From RECO01 sp050485385 (lineage in GTDB: Bacteria; Pseudomonadota; Alphaproteobacteria; Geminicoccales; Geminicoccaceae), in NCBI GenBank assembly GCA_050485385.1, contig JBJHBG010000027.1:1-45729 (forward strand): a stretch of 45,729 nt of DNA, read 5' to 3'. The notes below the pieces were generated by a model. The model worked only from the letters and a program-made list of their open reading frames with translations, searched no databases and was not told where the DNA came from. Below, piece by piece: positions 22,369-31,781 of the stretch. Position 1 is the stretch's first letter. Each line of letters opens with the position of its first letter. Position numbers and translations under genes: made by a program.

Positions 22369-25159
22369 CTTCCGCCTCCTCCTGCCAGCGCGAAGGCGCG
22401 TTGGTTGGCCTCACCTCGACCGCGGTCACCTTGTACTCCGGGCAGTCGGTCGCCCAGTCGCCGTGCTCGGTGGTGACCACGTTGGCCGCCGTCTCCGGGT
22501 GGTGGAAGGTGGTGTAGACGACGCCCGGTGCTACCCGCTCGCTGATCCGCGCGACGAGGGACGTCTCGCCCGTGCGGCTCGCCAGCGCCACCCGCTCGCC
22601 GTCGCGGATGCCGCGCTGCTCGGCGTCGTGCGGGTGGATGTCGAGCACGTCCGCCTCGTGCCAGATGCGGTTGGCGGTGCGCCTGGACTGCGCGCCCACG
22701 TTGTACTGGGTCAGAATGCGGCCGGTGGTGAGCAGCAAGGGGAAGCGCGGCCCCGTCCGCTCCTCGGTCGGCACGAACTCGGTCAGTACGAACCGCCCCT
22801 CGCCGCGAACGAAGCGGTCGACGTGCATCACCGGCGTGCCGAGCGGGGCCGCCTCGTTGCACGGCCACTGCACGCTGCCGACCCGATCCAGCAGCTCGTA
22901 GCCGACGCCCGCGAAGGTCGGCGTGAGGGACGCGATCTCGGCCATGATCTGGCTGGGATGGTCGTAGTGCATGGGATAGCCGAGCGCGGTCGCCAGGCGG
23001 CAGGTCACCTCCCACTCGGCGAGGCCTGCCAGCGGTTCCATCACCTTGCGCACCCGGCTGATGCGGCGCTCGGCGTTGGTGAACGTGCCGTCCTTCTCCA
23101 GAAACGACGAGCCCGGCAGGAAGACGTGGGCGTAGGCGGCCGTCTCGTTGAGGAACAGGTCCTGGACCACGACGCACTCCATCGACCGGAGCGCCGCCGT
23201 GACGTGGCTGGTGTTGGGGTCCGACTGGGCGATGTCCTCGCCTTGGATGTAGATGCCCTTGAAGTCGCCGGCGATGGCGGCATCCAGCATGTTGGGGATG
23301 CGCAGACCCGGCCGTGGATCGAGCGTGGTGTCCCAGGCCGCCTCGAACAGGGCGCGCACCGTGGCATCGTCGACCGGCCGGTAGCCCGAGAACTCGTGCG
23401 GGAAGGAGCCCATGTCGCAGGCACCCTGCACGTTGTTCTGGCCGCGGAGCGGGTTCACGCCCACGCCCTTGCGGCCGATGTTGCCGGTGGCCATGGCGAG
23501 GTTGGCCATGCCCATCACCATGGTCGTGCCCTGGCTGTGCTCGGTGACGCCGAGGCCGTAGTAGATGGCGGCGTTGCCGCCCGTGGCGTAGAGCCTGGCG
23601 GCGGCGCGGATGGTGTCCGCCGGTACCTCGGTCACGGCCGCCATCGCCTCCGGCCCGTTCTCGGGTCGGGCGACGAAGGCGCGCCACGCGTCGAAGCTCA
23701 CTCGGTCGCAGCGCGCCTCGACGAACGCCTCGTCGACCAGCCCCTCGGTCACCACCACATGGGCCATCGCATTGATCAGCGCCACATTCGTCCCGGGCTT
23801 CAGTTGCAGATGGTGCTCGGCTTGAACGTGCGGCGAGCGGACCAGGTCGGTGCGCCTCGGATCGACCACGATCAGTCGGGCACCCTGGCGGAGCCGCCGC
23901 TTCATGCGCGAGGCGAACACCGGATGCGCGTCGGTCGGATTGGCGCCGATCACCACCATCACGTCGGCGGCATCGACGCTGGCGAAGTCCTGGGTGCCGG
24001 CGGAGGTGCCGAAGGTCTGCTTGAGGCCGTAGCCGGTGGGGGCGTGGCAGACCCGCGCGCAGGTGTCGGTGTTGTTGTTGGCGAAGCCGGCGCGCACCAG
24101 CTTCTGGACGAGGAAGGTCTCCTCGTTGGTGCAGCGCGAGCTGGTGATGCCGCCGACGGCACCGCGCCCGTAGCGGGCCTGCAGCCGCTTGAACTCGCTT
24201 GCCGCATGGGCAATCGCCTCGTCCCACGTCACCTCGCGCCACGGTTCGTCGATCGAGGCGCGAACGAGAGGCTTGGTCACGCGGTCCGGGTGCGTCGCGT
24301 AGCCCCACGCGAAGCGGCCCTTGACACAAGAGTGGCCGGCATTGGCGGCGTGGTCCTTGGCGGGCGTCATCCGGACCACGCGGTTGCCCTGCAGCTCGGC
24401 GTCGAACCCGCAGCCGACCCCGCAATAGGCGCAGGTGGTCCGCACCCGCCGCTCGCCGAGCCCGTGCTCGACGACGCTCTTCTCCATCAAGGTCGCGGTC
24501 GGGCAGGCCTGGACGCAGGCGCCGCAGGAGACGCACTCGCTCGCCAGGAAGGCCTCGTCCATCGACGCCGCCACCTTCGAGGCGAAACCACGATCGAGGA
24601 TGGTCAGGGCAAAGGTGCCCTGCTGTTCGGAACAGGCGCGCACGCAGCGCGAGCAGACGATGCACTTGGCCGGATCGAAGGTGAAATAGGGGTTGCTCTC
24701 GTCCTTCTGGGCACCCTGGTGGTTGGCGCCGTCCATGCCGTAGCGCACCTCGCGCAGCCCCACCACGCCCGCCATGTCCTGCAACTCGCAGTCGCCGTTG
24801 GCGGCACAGGTGAGGCAGTCGAGCGGATGATCGGAGATGTAGAGCTCCATCACTCCGCGGCGGAGACGTGCCAGGCGCTCGGTCTGGGTGCGCACCACCA
24901 TGCCGGCCTCGGCCGGGGTCGTGCAGGAGGCGGGCGTCCCCCTCCGGCCCTCGATCTCGACCAGACAGAGGCGGCACGAACCGAAGGGCTCGACCACATC
25001 GGTGGCGCAGAGCTTGGGTACCTTGACGCCCGCCTCGCCGGCGGCGCGCATGATGGACGTTCCGGCCGGCACCGTGACGGGAATCCCGTCGATGATCAGG
25101 GCGATCGGGGCACCGCTCCTGGGCGGCGTCCCTCGGTCATCGAGCGAGCGCTTCGCCAT
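22325..25159 (-). CDS. fdsA: NAD-dependent formate dehydrogenase, molybdenum catalytic subunit alpha
   Basis: Oxidises formate to CO2 at a bis-MGD molybdenum centre and passes electrons to FdsBG; 944 aa. Cluster ligands are visible in order: a [2Fe-2S] set at Cys51, 62, 65 and 79, and a His-ligated [4Fe-4S] at His111, Cys115, 118 and 124. Two ferredoxin-type sets follow at Cys166-176 and Cys209-219, then the proximal [4Fe-4S] at Cys243, 246, 250 and 278. Lys280 follows for electron transfer. The molybdenum ligand is Cys371 in ARVCHAPTG, so this is the cysteine form and needs no selenocysteine. It overlaps fdsB by 23 nt and fdhD by 44 nt. Confidence 0.97.
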   Translation of the reverse strand: MAKRSLDDRGTPPRSGAPIALIIDGIPVTVPAGTSIMRAAGEAGVKVPKLCATDVVEPFGSCRLCLVEIEGRRGTPASCTTPAEAGMVVRTQTERLARLRRGVMELYISDHPLDCLTCAANGDCELQDMAGVVGLREVRYGMDGANHQGAQKDESNPYFTFDPAKCIVCSRCVRACSEQQGTFALTILDRGFASKVAASMDEAFLASECVSCGACVQACPTATLMEKSVVEHGLGERRVRTTCAYCGVGCGFDAELQGNRVVRMTPAKDHAANAGHSCVKGRFAWGYATHPDRVTKPLVRASIDEPWREVTWDEAIAHAASEFKRLQARYGRGAVGGITSSRCTNEETFLVQKLVRAGFANNNTDTCARVCHAPTGYGLKQTFGTSAGTQDFASVDAADVMVVIGANPTDAHPVFASRMKRRLRQGARLIVVDPRRTDLVRSPHVQAEHHLQLKPGTNVALINAMAHVVVTEGLVDEAFVEARCDRVSFDAWRAFVARPENGPEAMAAVTEVPADTIRAAARLYATGGNAAIYYGLGVTEHSQGTTMVMGMANLAMATGNIGRKGVGVNPLRGQNNVQGACDMGSFPHEFSGYRPVDDATVRALFEAAWDTTLDPRPGLRIPNMLDAAIAGDFKGIYIQGEDIAQSDPNTSHVTAALRSMECVVVQDLFLNETAAYAHVFLPGSSFLEKDGTFTNAERRISRVRKVMEPLAGLAEWEVTCRLATALGYPMHYDHPSQIMAEIASLTPTFAGVGYELLDRVGSVQWPCNEAAPLGTPVMHVDRFVRGEGRFVLTEFVPTEERTGPRFPLLLTTGRILTQYNVGAQSRRTANRIWHEADVLDIHPHDAEQRGIRDGERVALASRTGETSLVARISERVAPGVVYTTFHHPETAANVVTTEHGDWATDCPEYKVTAVEVRPTNAPSRWQEEAEDVRRRSQRIDVAAS

Positions 25160-26693
25160 GAGCCGCCTCCTTGGTCGAGGTCCGCATGAAGTCTTCCGGG
25201 AAATGTCGTAACGCGCTTTCGACAGGCAAGGGCGTCAGCCCGCCGAGCGCGCAGAGCGAGCCGTCGCGCATCAATTCGCAGAGATCGTCGATCAGCGCGA
25301 GGTTTGCTTCGACGTGCTCGCCCGCGATGATCTTGTCCATGGTCTCGACGCCGCGCTGGCTGCCGATGCGGCAGGGCGTGCACTTGCCGCAGCTCTCCTC
25401 GGCGCAGAAGTGAAAGGCGAAGCGGGCCTGCCTGGCGAGGTCGACGGTGTCGTCGAACACGACCACGCCGCCATGGCCGATCATCCCGCCCTTCGCCAGG
25501 AACGCTTCGTAGTCGAACGGCGTGTCGAACAGCGCGTCCGGCCAATAGGCCCCCAGCGGGCCGCCCACCTGCACCGCCCGAACCGGGCGACCGGATGCCG
25601 TACCGCCGCCGAAATCCTCCACGATCTCGCGCAACGTCAGGCCGAACGCGCGCTCGATCAGCCCGCCCCGGCGCACGTTGCCGGCGAGCTGGATCGGCAT
25701 GGTCCCGCGCGAGCGGCCGATGCCGTAGTCGCGATAGGCCTCGGCGCCGAAGGCCAGGATGGTCGGCACCGCGGCCAGGGTGAGCACGTTGTTGACCGCC
25801 GTCGGCCGGCCGAACAGGCCAGCGATTGCCGGCAGCGGCGGCTTCGCCCGCACCTGGCCGCGCCGGCCTTCCAGGCTCTCCAACAACGACGTCTCCTCGC
25901 CACAGATATAGGCCCCCGCCCCCATCCGGAGTTCGATGTCGAAGCCGTGCCGGCTGCCCAGGACGTCGGGGCCGAGGAGGCCGTGCGCGCGCGCCACCGC
26001 GAGCGCCTTCGTGAACTTCCGCTGCGCGTGGGGATACTCCGAGCGCAGGTAGACGATGCCGTGGCTGGCGCCGACGGCGAGCCCGGCGATTGCCATGCCC
26101 TCGATCAAGAGGAACGGATCGCCCTCCATCAGCATGCGGTCGGCGAAGGTGCCGCTGTCGCCCTCGTCGGCGTTGCACACCACGTAGCGGCGGTCGGCCG
26201 GGGTCGCCGCCACCGTCCGCCACTTGATGCCGCACGGAAAGCCGGCGCCGCCGCGCCCGCGCAGGCCGGATTCGACCACCGCCTCGACGATGTCGGAAGG
26301 CGCCATGTCGAGCGCGCGCCGCAGGCCGATCAGGCCGCCGTGACGTTCGTAGTCCTCGAGGTCGAACGGATCGACCACGCCGCAGCGGGCGAAGGTCAGC
26401 CGATCCTGCCGCGCCAGCCAGGGCAGGCGGTGGACGAGGCCCAGAGCCTTGGGGTGCGGGTCCTCGCCGAACAGGGCGGGCACGTCGGCTGGTGTCAGCG
26501 GGCCGAAGCCGACGCGCCCCTCGTCGGTTTCCAGCTCGACCATGGGTTCCAGCCAGAAGAGACCGCGCGAGCCCGTCCGTACCAGCCGGAGGTCCAGCCC
26601 GCGCCGGGCGATTTCGTCGGCGACGGCCTGGGCCACGTCGTGCGCGCCGACCGAAAGGGCGGCCGCGTCGCTCGGGACGAAGACGCGCCTCAT
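25137..26693 (-). CDS. fdsB: NAD-dependent formate dehydrogenase, flavin subunit beta (NuoF-like)
   Basis: The FMN and NAD-binding diaphorase subunit, 518 aa. Residues about 1-80 are a thioredoxin-like domain with no cysteine, so it holds no cluster. The NuoF core follows: SGLRGRGGAGFPCGIKWRTV for FMN, CNADEGDSGTFADRMLMEGD for NAD, and GAGAYICGEETSLLESLEG. The C-terminal [4Fe-4S] ligands are in CAEESCGKCTPCRIGS, with the distal Cys in DGSLCALGG. It takes electrons from FdsA and reduces NAD+. Its ATG overlaps the fdsG stop as ATGA. Longer upstream reading in this frame is only antisense-like noise through fdsG and the peptidase gene. Confidence 0.97.
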   Translation of the reverse strand: MRRVFVPSDAAALSVGAHDVAQAVADEIARRGLDLRLVRTGSRGLFWLEPMVELETDEGRVGFGPLTPADVPALFGEDPHPKALGLVHRLPWLARQDRLTFARCGVVDPFDLEDYERHGGLIGLRRALDMAPSDIVEAVVESGLRGRGGAGFPCGIKWRTVAATPADRRYVVCNADEGDSGTFADRMLMEGDPFLLIEGMAIAGLAVGASHGIVYLRSEYPHAQRKFTKALAVARAHGLLGPDVLGSRHGFDIELRMGAGAYICGEETSLLESLEGRRGQVRAKPPLPAIAGLFGRPTAVNNVLTLAAVPTILAFGAEAYRDYGIGRSRGTMPIQLAGNVRRGGLIERAFGLTLREIVEDFGGGTASGRPVRAVQVGGPLGAYWPDALFDTPFDYEAFLAKGGMIGHGGVVVFDDTVDLARQARFAFHFCAEESCGKCTPCRIGSQRGVETMDKIIAGEHVEANLALIDDLCELMRDGSLCALGGLTPLPVESALRHFPEDFMRTSTKEAAHGEALAR

Positions 26694-27145
26694 GGTGCGA
26701 TCCGTTCGCCGACGATCTCGACGGTGGCGCGGCCGTAGAGCCGGCCGTCGACCAGGACCGCCGGACCGAGCGCGCAATTCCCGAGGCAGTAGACCGTTTC
26801 CAAGGTGACGGCACCGTCGGGCGAGGTCGTGTCCATGCCCATGGCCAGCCGTTCCTGGAGTCGGACGACGAAGGCCTCGGCACCTGCGGCCTGGCACGCT
26901 TCGGCACGGCACACCTTGACCACGTGCCGGCCGGGCGGGCTGCGGCGGAAGTCGGTGTAAAAGGAGACGACGCCGGTCACCTCGGCGCGCGACAGGTTGA
27001 AGGCCTCCGCGACCAGTGGGATCGCCCGGTCGTCCACATAGCCGAACGCCTCCACCAGCGCGTGCAGCGCCGGCAGCAGAGCCCCGTCTACGTTGCGGTA
27101 GGGCTGCAACAGGGACCGAGCCGCCCCCTCGTCCCAGCTCGGCAT
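26690..27145 (-). CDS. fdsG: NAD-dependent formate dehydrogenase, subunit gamma (NuoE-like)
   Basis: A 151-aa [2Fe-2S] thioredoxin-like subunit homologous to NuoE. The helical N-terminus (LLPALHALVEAFGYVDDRAI) precedes VVSFYTDFRRSPPGRHVVKV. The cluster ligands are C-x4-C in VCRAEAC and C-x3-C in YCLGNCALGP. It completes the diaphorase module with FdsB. It is the first gene of fdsG-fdsB-fdsA-fdhD; AAGGTG lies shortly upstream of its ATG. The 66-bp gap to the preceding peptidase gene is short for a promoter but no better upstream site was seen. Confidence 0.96.
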   Translation of the reverse strand: MPSWDEGAARSLLQPYRNVDGALLPALHALVEAFGYVDDRAIPLVAEAFNLSRAEVTGVVSFYTDFRRSPPGRHVVKVCRAEACQAAGAEAFVVRLQERLAMGMDTTSPDGAVTLETVYCLGNCALGPAVLVDGRLYGRATVEIVGERIAP

Positions 27146-27211
27146 GGTGCTTCACCTTTCGTTCGCCCCTGGAGTCGACCGCATGCTGCGGCGCAACACA
27201 AGAGCGATGCC

Positions 27212-28663
27212 TCAGCGGGCGTAGAAGCCACGCGCCTCGACCGCCACGGCGGCGGCCGCATCCGGGCGCATGTAGAACATGTGGCCGCCTTCGTGGACCG
27301 TAGTACGGACCCGATCCGGTCCGGCGACCGCGCCGATCTGGTCCAGCAGCCAGGCCGAGGCCAGATAGGGGGTGACGAGGTCCGCAGCCCCATGCACCGC
27401 CCAGATCTCGAAGCCTTCGTCGAGCGCGAGCGCGTCGCCGAGGTCGTTGGCGGCCGAGAGATAGCCCTGGCGCCGCTCGGAGCCCCAGCGCCACGCGCGG
27501 TTGACCTCGCGGCTCAACAGCCGGTAGCCGCGCCCCTCGCTCCAGCCGAGGCCGGTGCGCAGATGCTCCAGCATGACGGTGGTGAGCGGTGCGGTGAGAC
27601 CGTCGAGGATCGGATCGACCGTCGGGAAGGCCGAAGTGGGCCGCGGATCGGCCACGTGGACGCCGCCGTCGTAGGCACTGACGATACGCCCCTCGTCCGC
27701 CAGGATCTCCCGCCGGAAGGTGGCAACCGGCAGCCGCCCGTTGCCCTTTCGCCAGAGATCGGCCTCGATGCCGGTCGTAGCGACGAGCCGGTCGAGCACG
27801 CTCTCCAGTCGAGCGGCGGGATGGACCAGCGCCTCGAGGTAGTCGCCGAGCGCGAAGGCGTGCACCTCGGCGCCGGCGAGCGCACCCTCGCCCTGCCGGC
27901 CCAGCGCCTCGGCGCTGGCGGCGTAGGCGGGTAGGAGGAACGCCCAGCTCAAGGGCCGGAAGGCGTGATGGCGGATCGTCGCGAAGTCGATCACCGGCGA
28001 GACGAGAATCGTGCCGCGCACGCCGATGCCCGCGTCGCGCATCAGCCGCGCCGGCAGGGCGGCGGCGCGGTAGCCGCCATAGCTCTCGCCGGCCAGGTAG
28101 ACCGCGTCGCCTCGCCGCCCGGCGGCGTCCAGCCAAAGGTCGACGACCGCCGCGAGCATCGCAAGGTCGGCATCCGGCTCGAGATAGTCGTCTTGGTCCA
28201 CGCCCATCGCCCGGCTGAAGCCCGTGCCCGGCGGATCGACGAAGACGAGATCGGTGAAGGCGAGCCACGTGTGCGGGTTGTCCTCCAGCCGCGCCGGCCG
28301 GTGCGCCGGCAGCCCCCGGTCGTCGGTGGCGAGCACGCGCGGGCCGAGACCGCCGACGTGCAGATAGGCGGACGCCGCACCCGGCCCGCCATTGACCAGG
28401 AAGGTCACCGGCCGCTCGGCCTCGGCAACGGTGTAGGCGACCGTCAGGATGCGGGCATCGGGGTTCGCCGCGTCGTCGCCGAGGGCGACGTAGCCGACGG
28501 TCGCCTCGTAGGCGAGGTCGGTGCCGTCCGCCAGTTCCAGCGTGTGGCCGGTTACCACGGGCGCGGCCAGGGGCGATGTCTCCTCGGCGCTGGCGGCGAC
28601 CGCCAGCAGCACGAGAGCACCGATCAGTCCGGCCCCCGCTGGAACCGTCCACCGCTCGACCAT
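27212..28663 (-). CDS. Secreted S10-family serine carboxypeptidase-like protein
   Basis: A 483-aa exported alpha/beta-hydrolase of peptidase family S10. The signal peptide covers residues 1-26 (AGLIGALVLLAVAASA then EETS). The oxyanion region is FLVNGGPGAASAYLHVGGLG. The nucleophile is Ser194 in AGESYGGYRA, with Asp428 in VHGAADLVTPY and His461 in HEGGHMFYMRP completing a full triad. It should cleave C-terminal residues from peptides in the periplasm. GGAGG about 7 nt upstream marks the ATG at 28663 over earlier in-frame starts. It is divergent from the TRAP receptor gene and lies in the same direction as, and 66 bp before, the fds operon; a functional link to either is not evident. Confidence 0.92.
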   Translation of the reverse strand: MVERWTVPAGAGLIGALVLLAVAASAEETSPLAAPVVTGHTLELADGTDLAYEATVGYVALGDDAANPDARILTVAYTVAEAERPVTFLVNGGPGAASAYLHVGGLGPRVLATDDRGLPAHRPARLEDNPHTWLAFTDLVFVDPPGTGFSRAMGVDQDDYLEPDADLAMLAAVVDLWLDAAGRRGDAVYLAGESYGGYRAAALPARLMRDAGIGVRGTILVSPVIDFATIRHHAFRPLSWAFLLPAYAASAEALGRQGEGALAGAEVHAFALGDYLEALVHPAARLESVLDRLVATTGIEADLWRKGNGRLPVATFRREILADEGRIVSAYDGGVHVADPRPTSAFPTVDPILDGLTAPLTTVMLEHLRTGLGWSEGRGYRLLSREVNRAWRWGSERRQGYLSAANDLGDALALDEGFEIWAVHGAADLVTPYLASAWLLDQIGAVAGPDRVRTTVHEGGHMFYMRPDAAAAVAVEARGFYAR

Positions 28664-28773
28664 CCGGCAACCTCCGTCGTCCGTCGGGCGAGGACAGAAG
28701 CGGCGGCGCCTTGAACTCGGCCTGAACCCGTCCAGCCGTTCCCAGCGGTCGGCCGGCATGCGGGCGCGACGGT

Positions 28774-28802
28774 TTGACACCGCCCGGTCGAGCGTCTAGC
28801 CG
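28774..28802 (+). promoter_or_regulatory. Putative promoter of the TRAP transporter operon
   Basis: A perfect TTGACA (28774-28779) is followed after 17 bp by TAGCCG (28797-28802), a poor -10. It lies about 32 bp before the dctP ATG in the divergent region between the S10 peptidase and dctP. The ribosome site GGGAGGA is at about 28821-28827. Confidence 0.4.
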
Positions 28803-28833
28803 GAGGCCGACGACCGTTCAGGGAGGAACGACC

Positions 28834-29838
28834 ATGACGAAGACGTCGCTGCTGGCGGCCGGGCTGGCGCTGACGCTGCTCGGTACCGCCTTCACCGCCG
28901 CCGCCCAGACCACGCTCCGCTTCGGCCACGCCAATGGCGAGGGCGAGATCGCGGCCGACCTGTTCGAGGAGTTCGCCGAGCGGGTCGCCGAGCGCACCGG
29001 CGGCGCGCTCCGCATCCAGGTCTTCCCCAACGAACAGCTCGGCCGCGAAAACGAGCTGGTGCAGCAGGCGAAGGCCGGCGCCATCGACATCACGGCGCCG
29101 TCGATGGCCTCGGCGAGTCTGTTGGTGCCGGCGCTGGAGATCCCGAGTGCGCCGTTCCTGTGGAGCGACTGGGAGGAGGCGCAGGCGATCATCATGAGCG
29201 ACGCCATGCAGCCGGTGTTCGACGAGCTGGCCGACGAGCACGATCTCCGGCCGCTCTCCAAGATCTGGTACTGGGGCTGGCGCAACTTCACCTTCGACGG
29301 CACGGCCGTGCGCAGCCCCGCCGACATGCAGGGCATGCGGGTTCGCGTCCCGGAGCAGCCGGTCTGGATCGGCATGGTGGAGGCGTTCGGCGCCGCGCCG
29401 ACGCCGATCCCGTTCAGCGACGTGTACTCGGCGCTGCAGCAGGGCGTGGTCGACGGGCAGGAGAACCCGATCCCGACCATCATGACCCGGCGCTTCTACG
29501 AGGTGCAGGACTATGTCGTGATGTCCCGGCACATGTTGCAGAACAACATGATGCTGATCAACAAGACCCGGTTCGACGGCCTGCCCCACGACCAGCAGTT
29601 GGTGCTGTTGGAGGAAGCGCAGCGGGTCTCGGCACTCAACACCTCGATCCAGCAGCGGCGCGAGCGCCAGATGCTGCTGGCGATCGACGAGGACCCGGGG
29701 ACGACCGTCGTCTTCGACGTCGACCGCGACGCCTTTGCCGCGCTGATGGTCGACGCCTATCCGGCCATGGCCGAGCGCTGGGGTGCCGACCGCTTCGCCG
29801 TCGTGCAGACCGCCATCGAGGTGTTGCGCGAGCGCTGA
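28834..29838 (+). CDS. dctP: TRAP transporter substrate-binding protein DctP
   Basis: The periplasmic receptor of a tripartite ATP-independent periplasmic transporter, 334 aa. A signal peptide covers residues 1-24 (SLLAAGLALTLLGTAFTAAA). The mature part begins TTLRFGHANGEGEIAADLFE and shows the family pattern NEQLGRENELVQQAKAGAID, the specificity region ADMQGMRVRVPEQPVWIGMV with the conserved Arg that binds the ligand carboxylate, and YSALQQGVVDGQENP. The ligand is therefore a carboxylate, probably a sugar acid judging from the dehydrogenase genes nearby (inference). A strong ribosome site precedes the ATG. The membrane partners follow in the same operon. Confidence 0.95.
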   Translation: MTKTSLLAAGLALTLLGTAFTAAAQTTLRFGHANGEGEIAADLFEEFAERVAERTGGALRIQVFPNEQLGRENELVQQAKAGAIDITAPSMASASLLVPALEIPSAPFLWSDWEEAQAIIMSDAMQPVFDELADEHDLRPLSKIWYWGWRNFTFDGTAVRSPADMQGMRVRVPEQPVWIGMVEAFGAAPTPIPFSDVYSALQQGVVDGQENPIPTIMTRRFYEVQDYVVMSRHMLQNNMMLINKTRFDGLPHDQQLVLLEEAQRVSALNTSIQQRRERQMLLAIDEDPGTTVVFDVDRDAFAALMVDAYPAMAERWGADRFAVVQTAIEVLRER

Positions 29839-29863
29839 GCCAGCCGTTCCCCGAGGCCCGGCG

Positions 29864-30394
29864 ATGGCTGCTCCTTCGCTGCTTCGGCACCTCGACGACG
29901 CGGTCGCCGTCGTCGAGGACGCTGCCATCGCCGGTGCCGTGGCCGTGCTTGCCGTTCTGCTCTTCGTCAACGTCCTCCTCCGCTACGTCTTCAGGAGCCC
30001 CTTCGCCTGGTTGGAGGAGGGCGTGGTCATGGTCTTCATGTGGATGGTGTTCGTCGGCGTCTCGGCCTGCTTTCGCAGCCACCAGCATCTGCGCATCGAC
30101 GTGCTGGTGCGCTATCTGCCGCCGCTCTTCGCCTGGATCGCCGGGCTAGCCGCCGTCCTGGTTACCTACGCGGTGCTCGCGATCCTGGTGAAGCTCGGCT
30201 ACGACTACGCCCACTTCGTTGCCCGCAACCGCACGCCCGTCCTCGCCATCTCGGCCGCCTGGCTCTACGTCGGCATGCCGCTCGGCATGGCGCTGGCCCT
30301 GGTCCACGTGACCCGCCAGGTGCTCGACGAGGGCGCGGCCCGCATCTTCCGCTCGGTCATGGAGACCGAGGACGAGGAGGGCGGCCGGCCATGA
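29864..30394 (+). CDS. dctQ: TRAP transporter small permease DctQ
   Basis: A 176-aa membrane protein with four hydrophobic segments. The typical small-subunit pattern is present: VLLFVNVLLRYVFRSPFAWL with the conserved R-Y-x-F, then EEGVVMVFMWMVFVGVSACF and RSHQHLRIDVLV. It associates with DctM in the cytoplasmic membrane. The ATG at 29864, 25 bp after dctP, is preferred because earlier in-frame residues are not conserved. Its stop overlaps the DctM start as ATGA. Confidence 0.92.
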   Translation: MAAPSLLRHLDDAVAVVEDAAIAGAVAVLAVLLFVNVLLRYVFRSPFAWLEEGVVMVFMWMVFVGVSACFRSHQHLRIDVLVRYLPPLFAWIAGLAAVLVTYAVLAILVKLGYDYAHFVARNRTPVLAISAAWLYVGMPLGMALALVHVTRQVLDEGAARIFRSVMETEDEEGGRP

Positions 30395-31659
30395 TCCTCC
30401 TGCTCGGCCTCTTCGGCGGCCTGCTCTTGCTCGGCGTGCCGATCGCCTTCGCCATGCTCGGCTCGGCCCTCGTCGTCATTTGGATCGAGGGCTTTCCGCT
30501 GTCGATCTTCGCGCAGCGCGTCTCCTCCGGCATCCAGAACTTCCCGCTCTTGGCCATCCCGCTCTTCATCCTCACCGGCAACCTGATGAACCAAAGCGGG
30601 ATGAGCGAGCGGCTGTTCGACTTCGCCCGCGCGCTGGTCGGCCATGTCAGAGGCGGCCTCGCCCACGTCAACGTGCTGGCGAGCGTGTTCATGTCGGGCA
30701 TTTCCGGCTCGTCCTTGGCCGATGCCGCCGCCACCACGCGGGTGTTCGTGCCGCAGATGATCCGCGCCGGCTTCGGCCGCGGCTTCAGCGTGGCCCTGAC
30801 CGCGGCATCCGCCACGCTGGCGCCGATCATCCCGCCCTCGATCCTGCTGATCATCTACGGCTGGCAGGCCAACGTCTCCATCGGCGACCTGTTCGTCGCC
30901 GGCATCGGTCCGGGCCTCTTCATCGGCGCCGTGCTGTTGGGGCTCACCGCGATCTTGACCCGTGTCTACGGCTATCCGCGGGGCGACGATTTCTCCGGCG
31001 CGCGGTTGTGGACGACCTTCAAGCGTGCGGCGTGGGCGCTGCTCTTGCCGGTCCTGGTGGTGGGCGGCTTTCGCGCCGGCATCTTCACCGCCACCGAAGT
31101 CGCGTCCATCGCCGCCGTCTACGCGCTGGTGGTCGGTGCCGTCGTCTATCGCACGCTGACGCCGGCCGACCTCTACGCGGCGCTCGTCTCGACCGGCAAG
31201 GACACCGCCTCGATCCTCATCCTGGTCGCCGCCGCCTCGCCTTTCGCCTGGATCCTGGCGCTCCATCAGGCGCCGCAGGCGATGCTCGGCTTCGTCACCG
31301 CCATTAGCGACGACCCGATCGTCGTCATGCTGCTCTTGAACCTGATGCTGTTGGTCATCGGCATGTTCATGGAGACGCTGACGATCATCATCATCCTGGT
31401 GCCGGTGCTGCTGCCGCTGCTGAACCTGATGGGCGTGGACCTCGTCCACTTCGGCATCATCCTCGTCTTCAACCTCCTGATCGGCCAGCTCACCCCGCCG
31501 ATCGGCGTCCTCATGTTCGTCACCTGCTCCATCGCCCGGCTGCGCATGGCGACGTTCGTCAAGGAGATCTGGCCGTTCCTGGTGGCGCTCGGCGGTGCCC
31601 TGTTGGTCATCGCCTTCGTGCCCGGCCTCTCGCTCGGCCTGGTCCACCTGCTGCGCTGA
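30391..31659 (+). CDS. dctM: TRAP transporter large permease DctM
   Basis: The 422-aa sodium-coupled transport subunit, with about twelve hydrophobic segments. Family motifs are LLGVPIAFAMLG near the N-terminus, NFPLLAIPLFILTGNLMNQS, SVFMSGISGSSLADAAATTR and the C-terminal QLTPPIGVLMFVTCS. With DctP and DctQ it forms a complete importer. ATG at 30391 overlaps the dctQ stop and has GAGGAGGG upstream. The operon seems to end here, with a 170-bp gap before the ATP-grasp gene. That gap holds two direct copies of AACCGTCTCC (31692 and 31724) and a hairpin. Confidence 0.96.
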   Translation: MILLLGLFGGLLLLGVPIAFAMLGSALVVIWIEGFPLSIFAQRVSSGIQNFPLLAIPLFILTGNLMNQSGMSERLFDFARALVGHVRGGLAHVNVLASVFMSGISGSSLADAAATTRVFVPQMIRAGFGRGFSVALTAASATLAPIIPPSILLIIYGWQANVSIGDLFVAGIGPGLFIGAVLLGLTAILTRVYGYPRGDDFSGARLWTTFKRAAWALLLPVLVVGGFRAGIFTATEVASIAAVYALVVGAVVYRTLTPADLYAALVSTGKDTASILILVAAASPFAWILALHQAPQAMLGFVTAISDDPIVVMLLLNLMLLVIGMFMETLTIIIILVPVLLPLLNLMGVDLVHFGIILVFNLLIGQLTPPIGVLMFVTCSIARLRMATFVKEIWPFLVALGGALLVIAFVPGLSLGLVHLLR

Positions 31660-31781
31660 GCTGCCGGCTCGGTCTCGGGGCCGCGAAGCACAACCGTCTC
31701 CCGCGGCGGGGCTCGGCGATACGAACCGTCTCCGTTCCCGCCCACCTTTGGAATGGCCGCCGGGCGTGAGCGGACTAGGCT

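Noticed and set aside
22325..25159. Selenocysteine formate dehydrogenase
   Set aside because: The molybdenum ligand position reads Cys (ARVCHAPTG); there is no in-frame TGA and no SECIS requirement.
22226..25189. A 987-codon plus-strand open frame across the formate dehydrogenase genes
   Set aside because: It is antisense to fdsA, whose cluster ligands and active-site Cys are all intact. Long shadow frames are normal at this GC content, and the translation is low-complexity His/Arg/Ala-rich.
25137..28670. A 1177-codon minus-strand frame that would make a giant FdsB fusion
   Set aside because: Only the last 518 codons match NuoF/FdsB. The upstream part is an out-of-frame reading through fdsG and the S10 peptidase.
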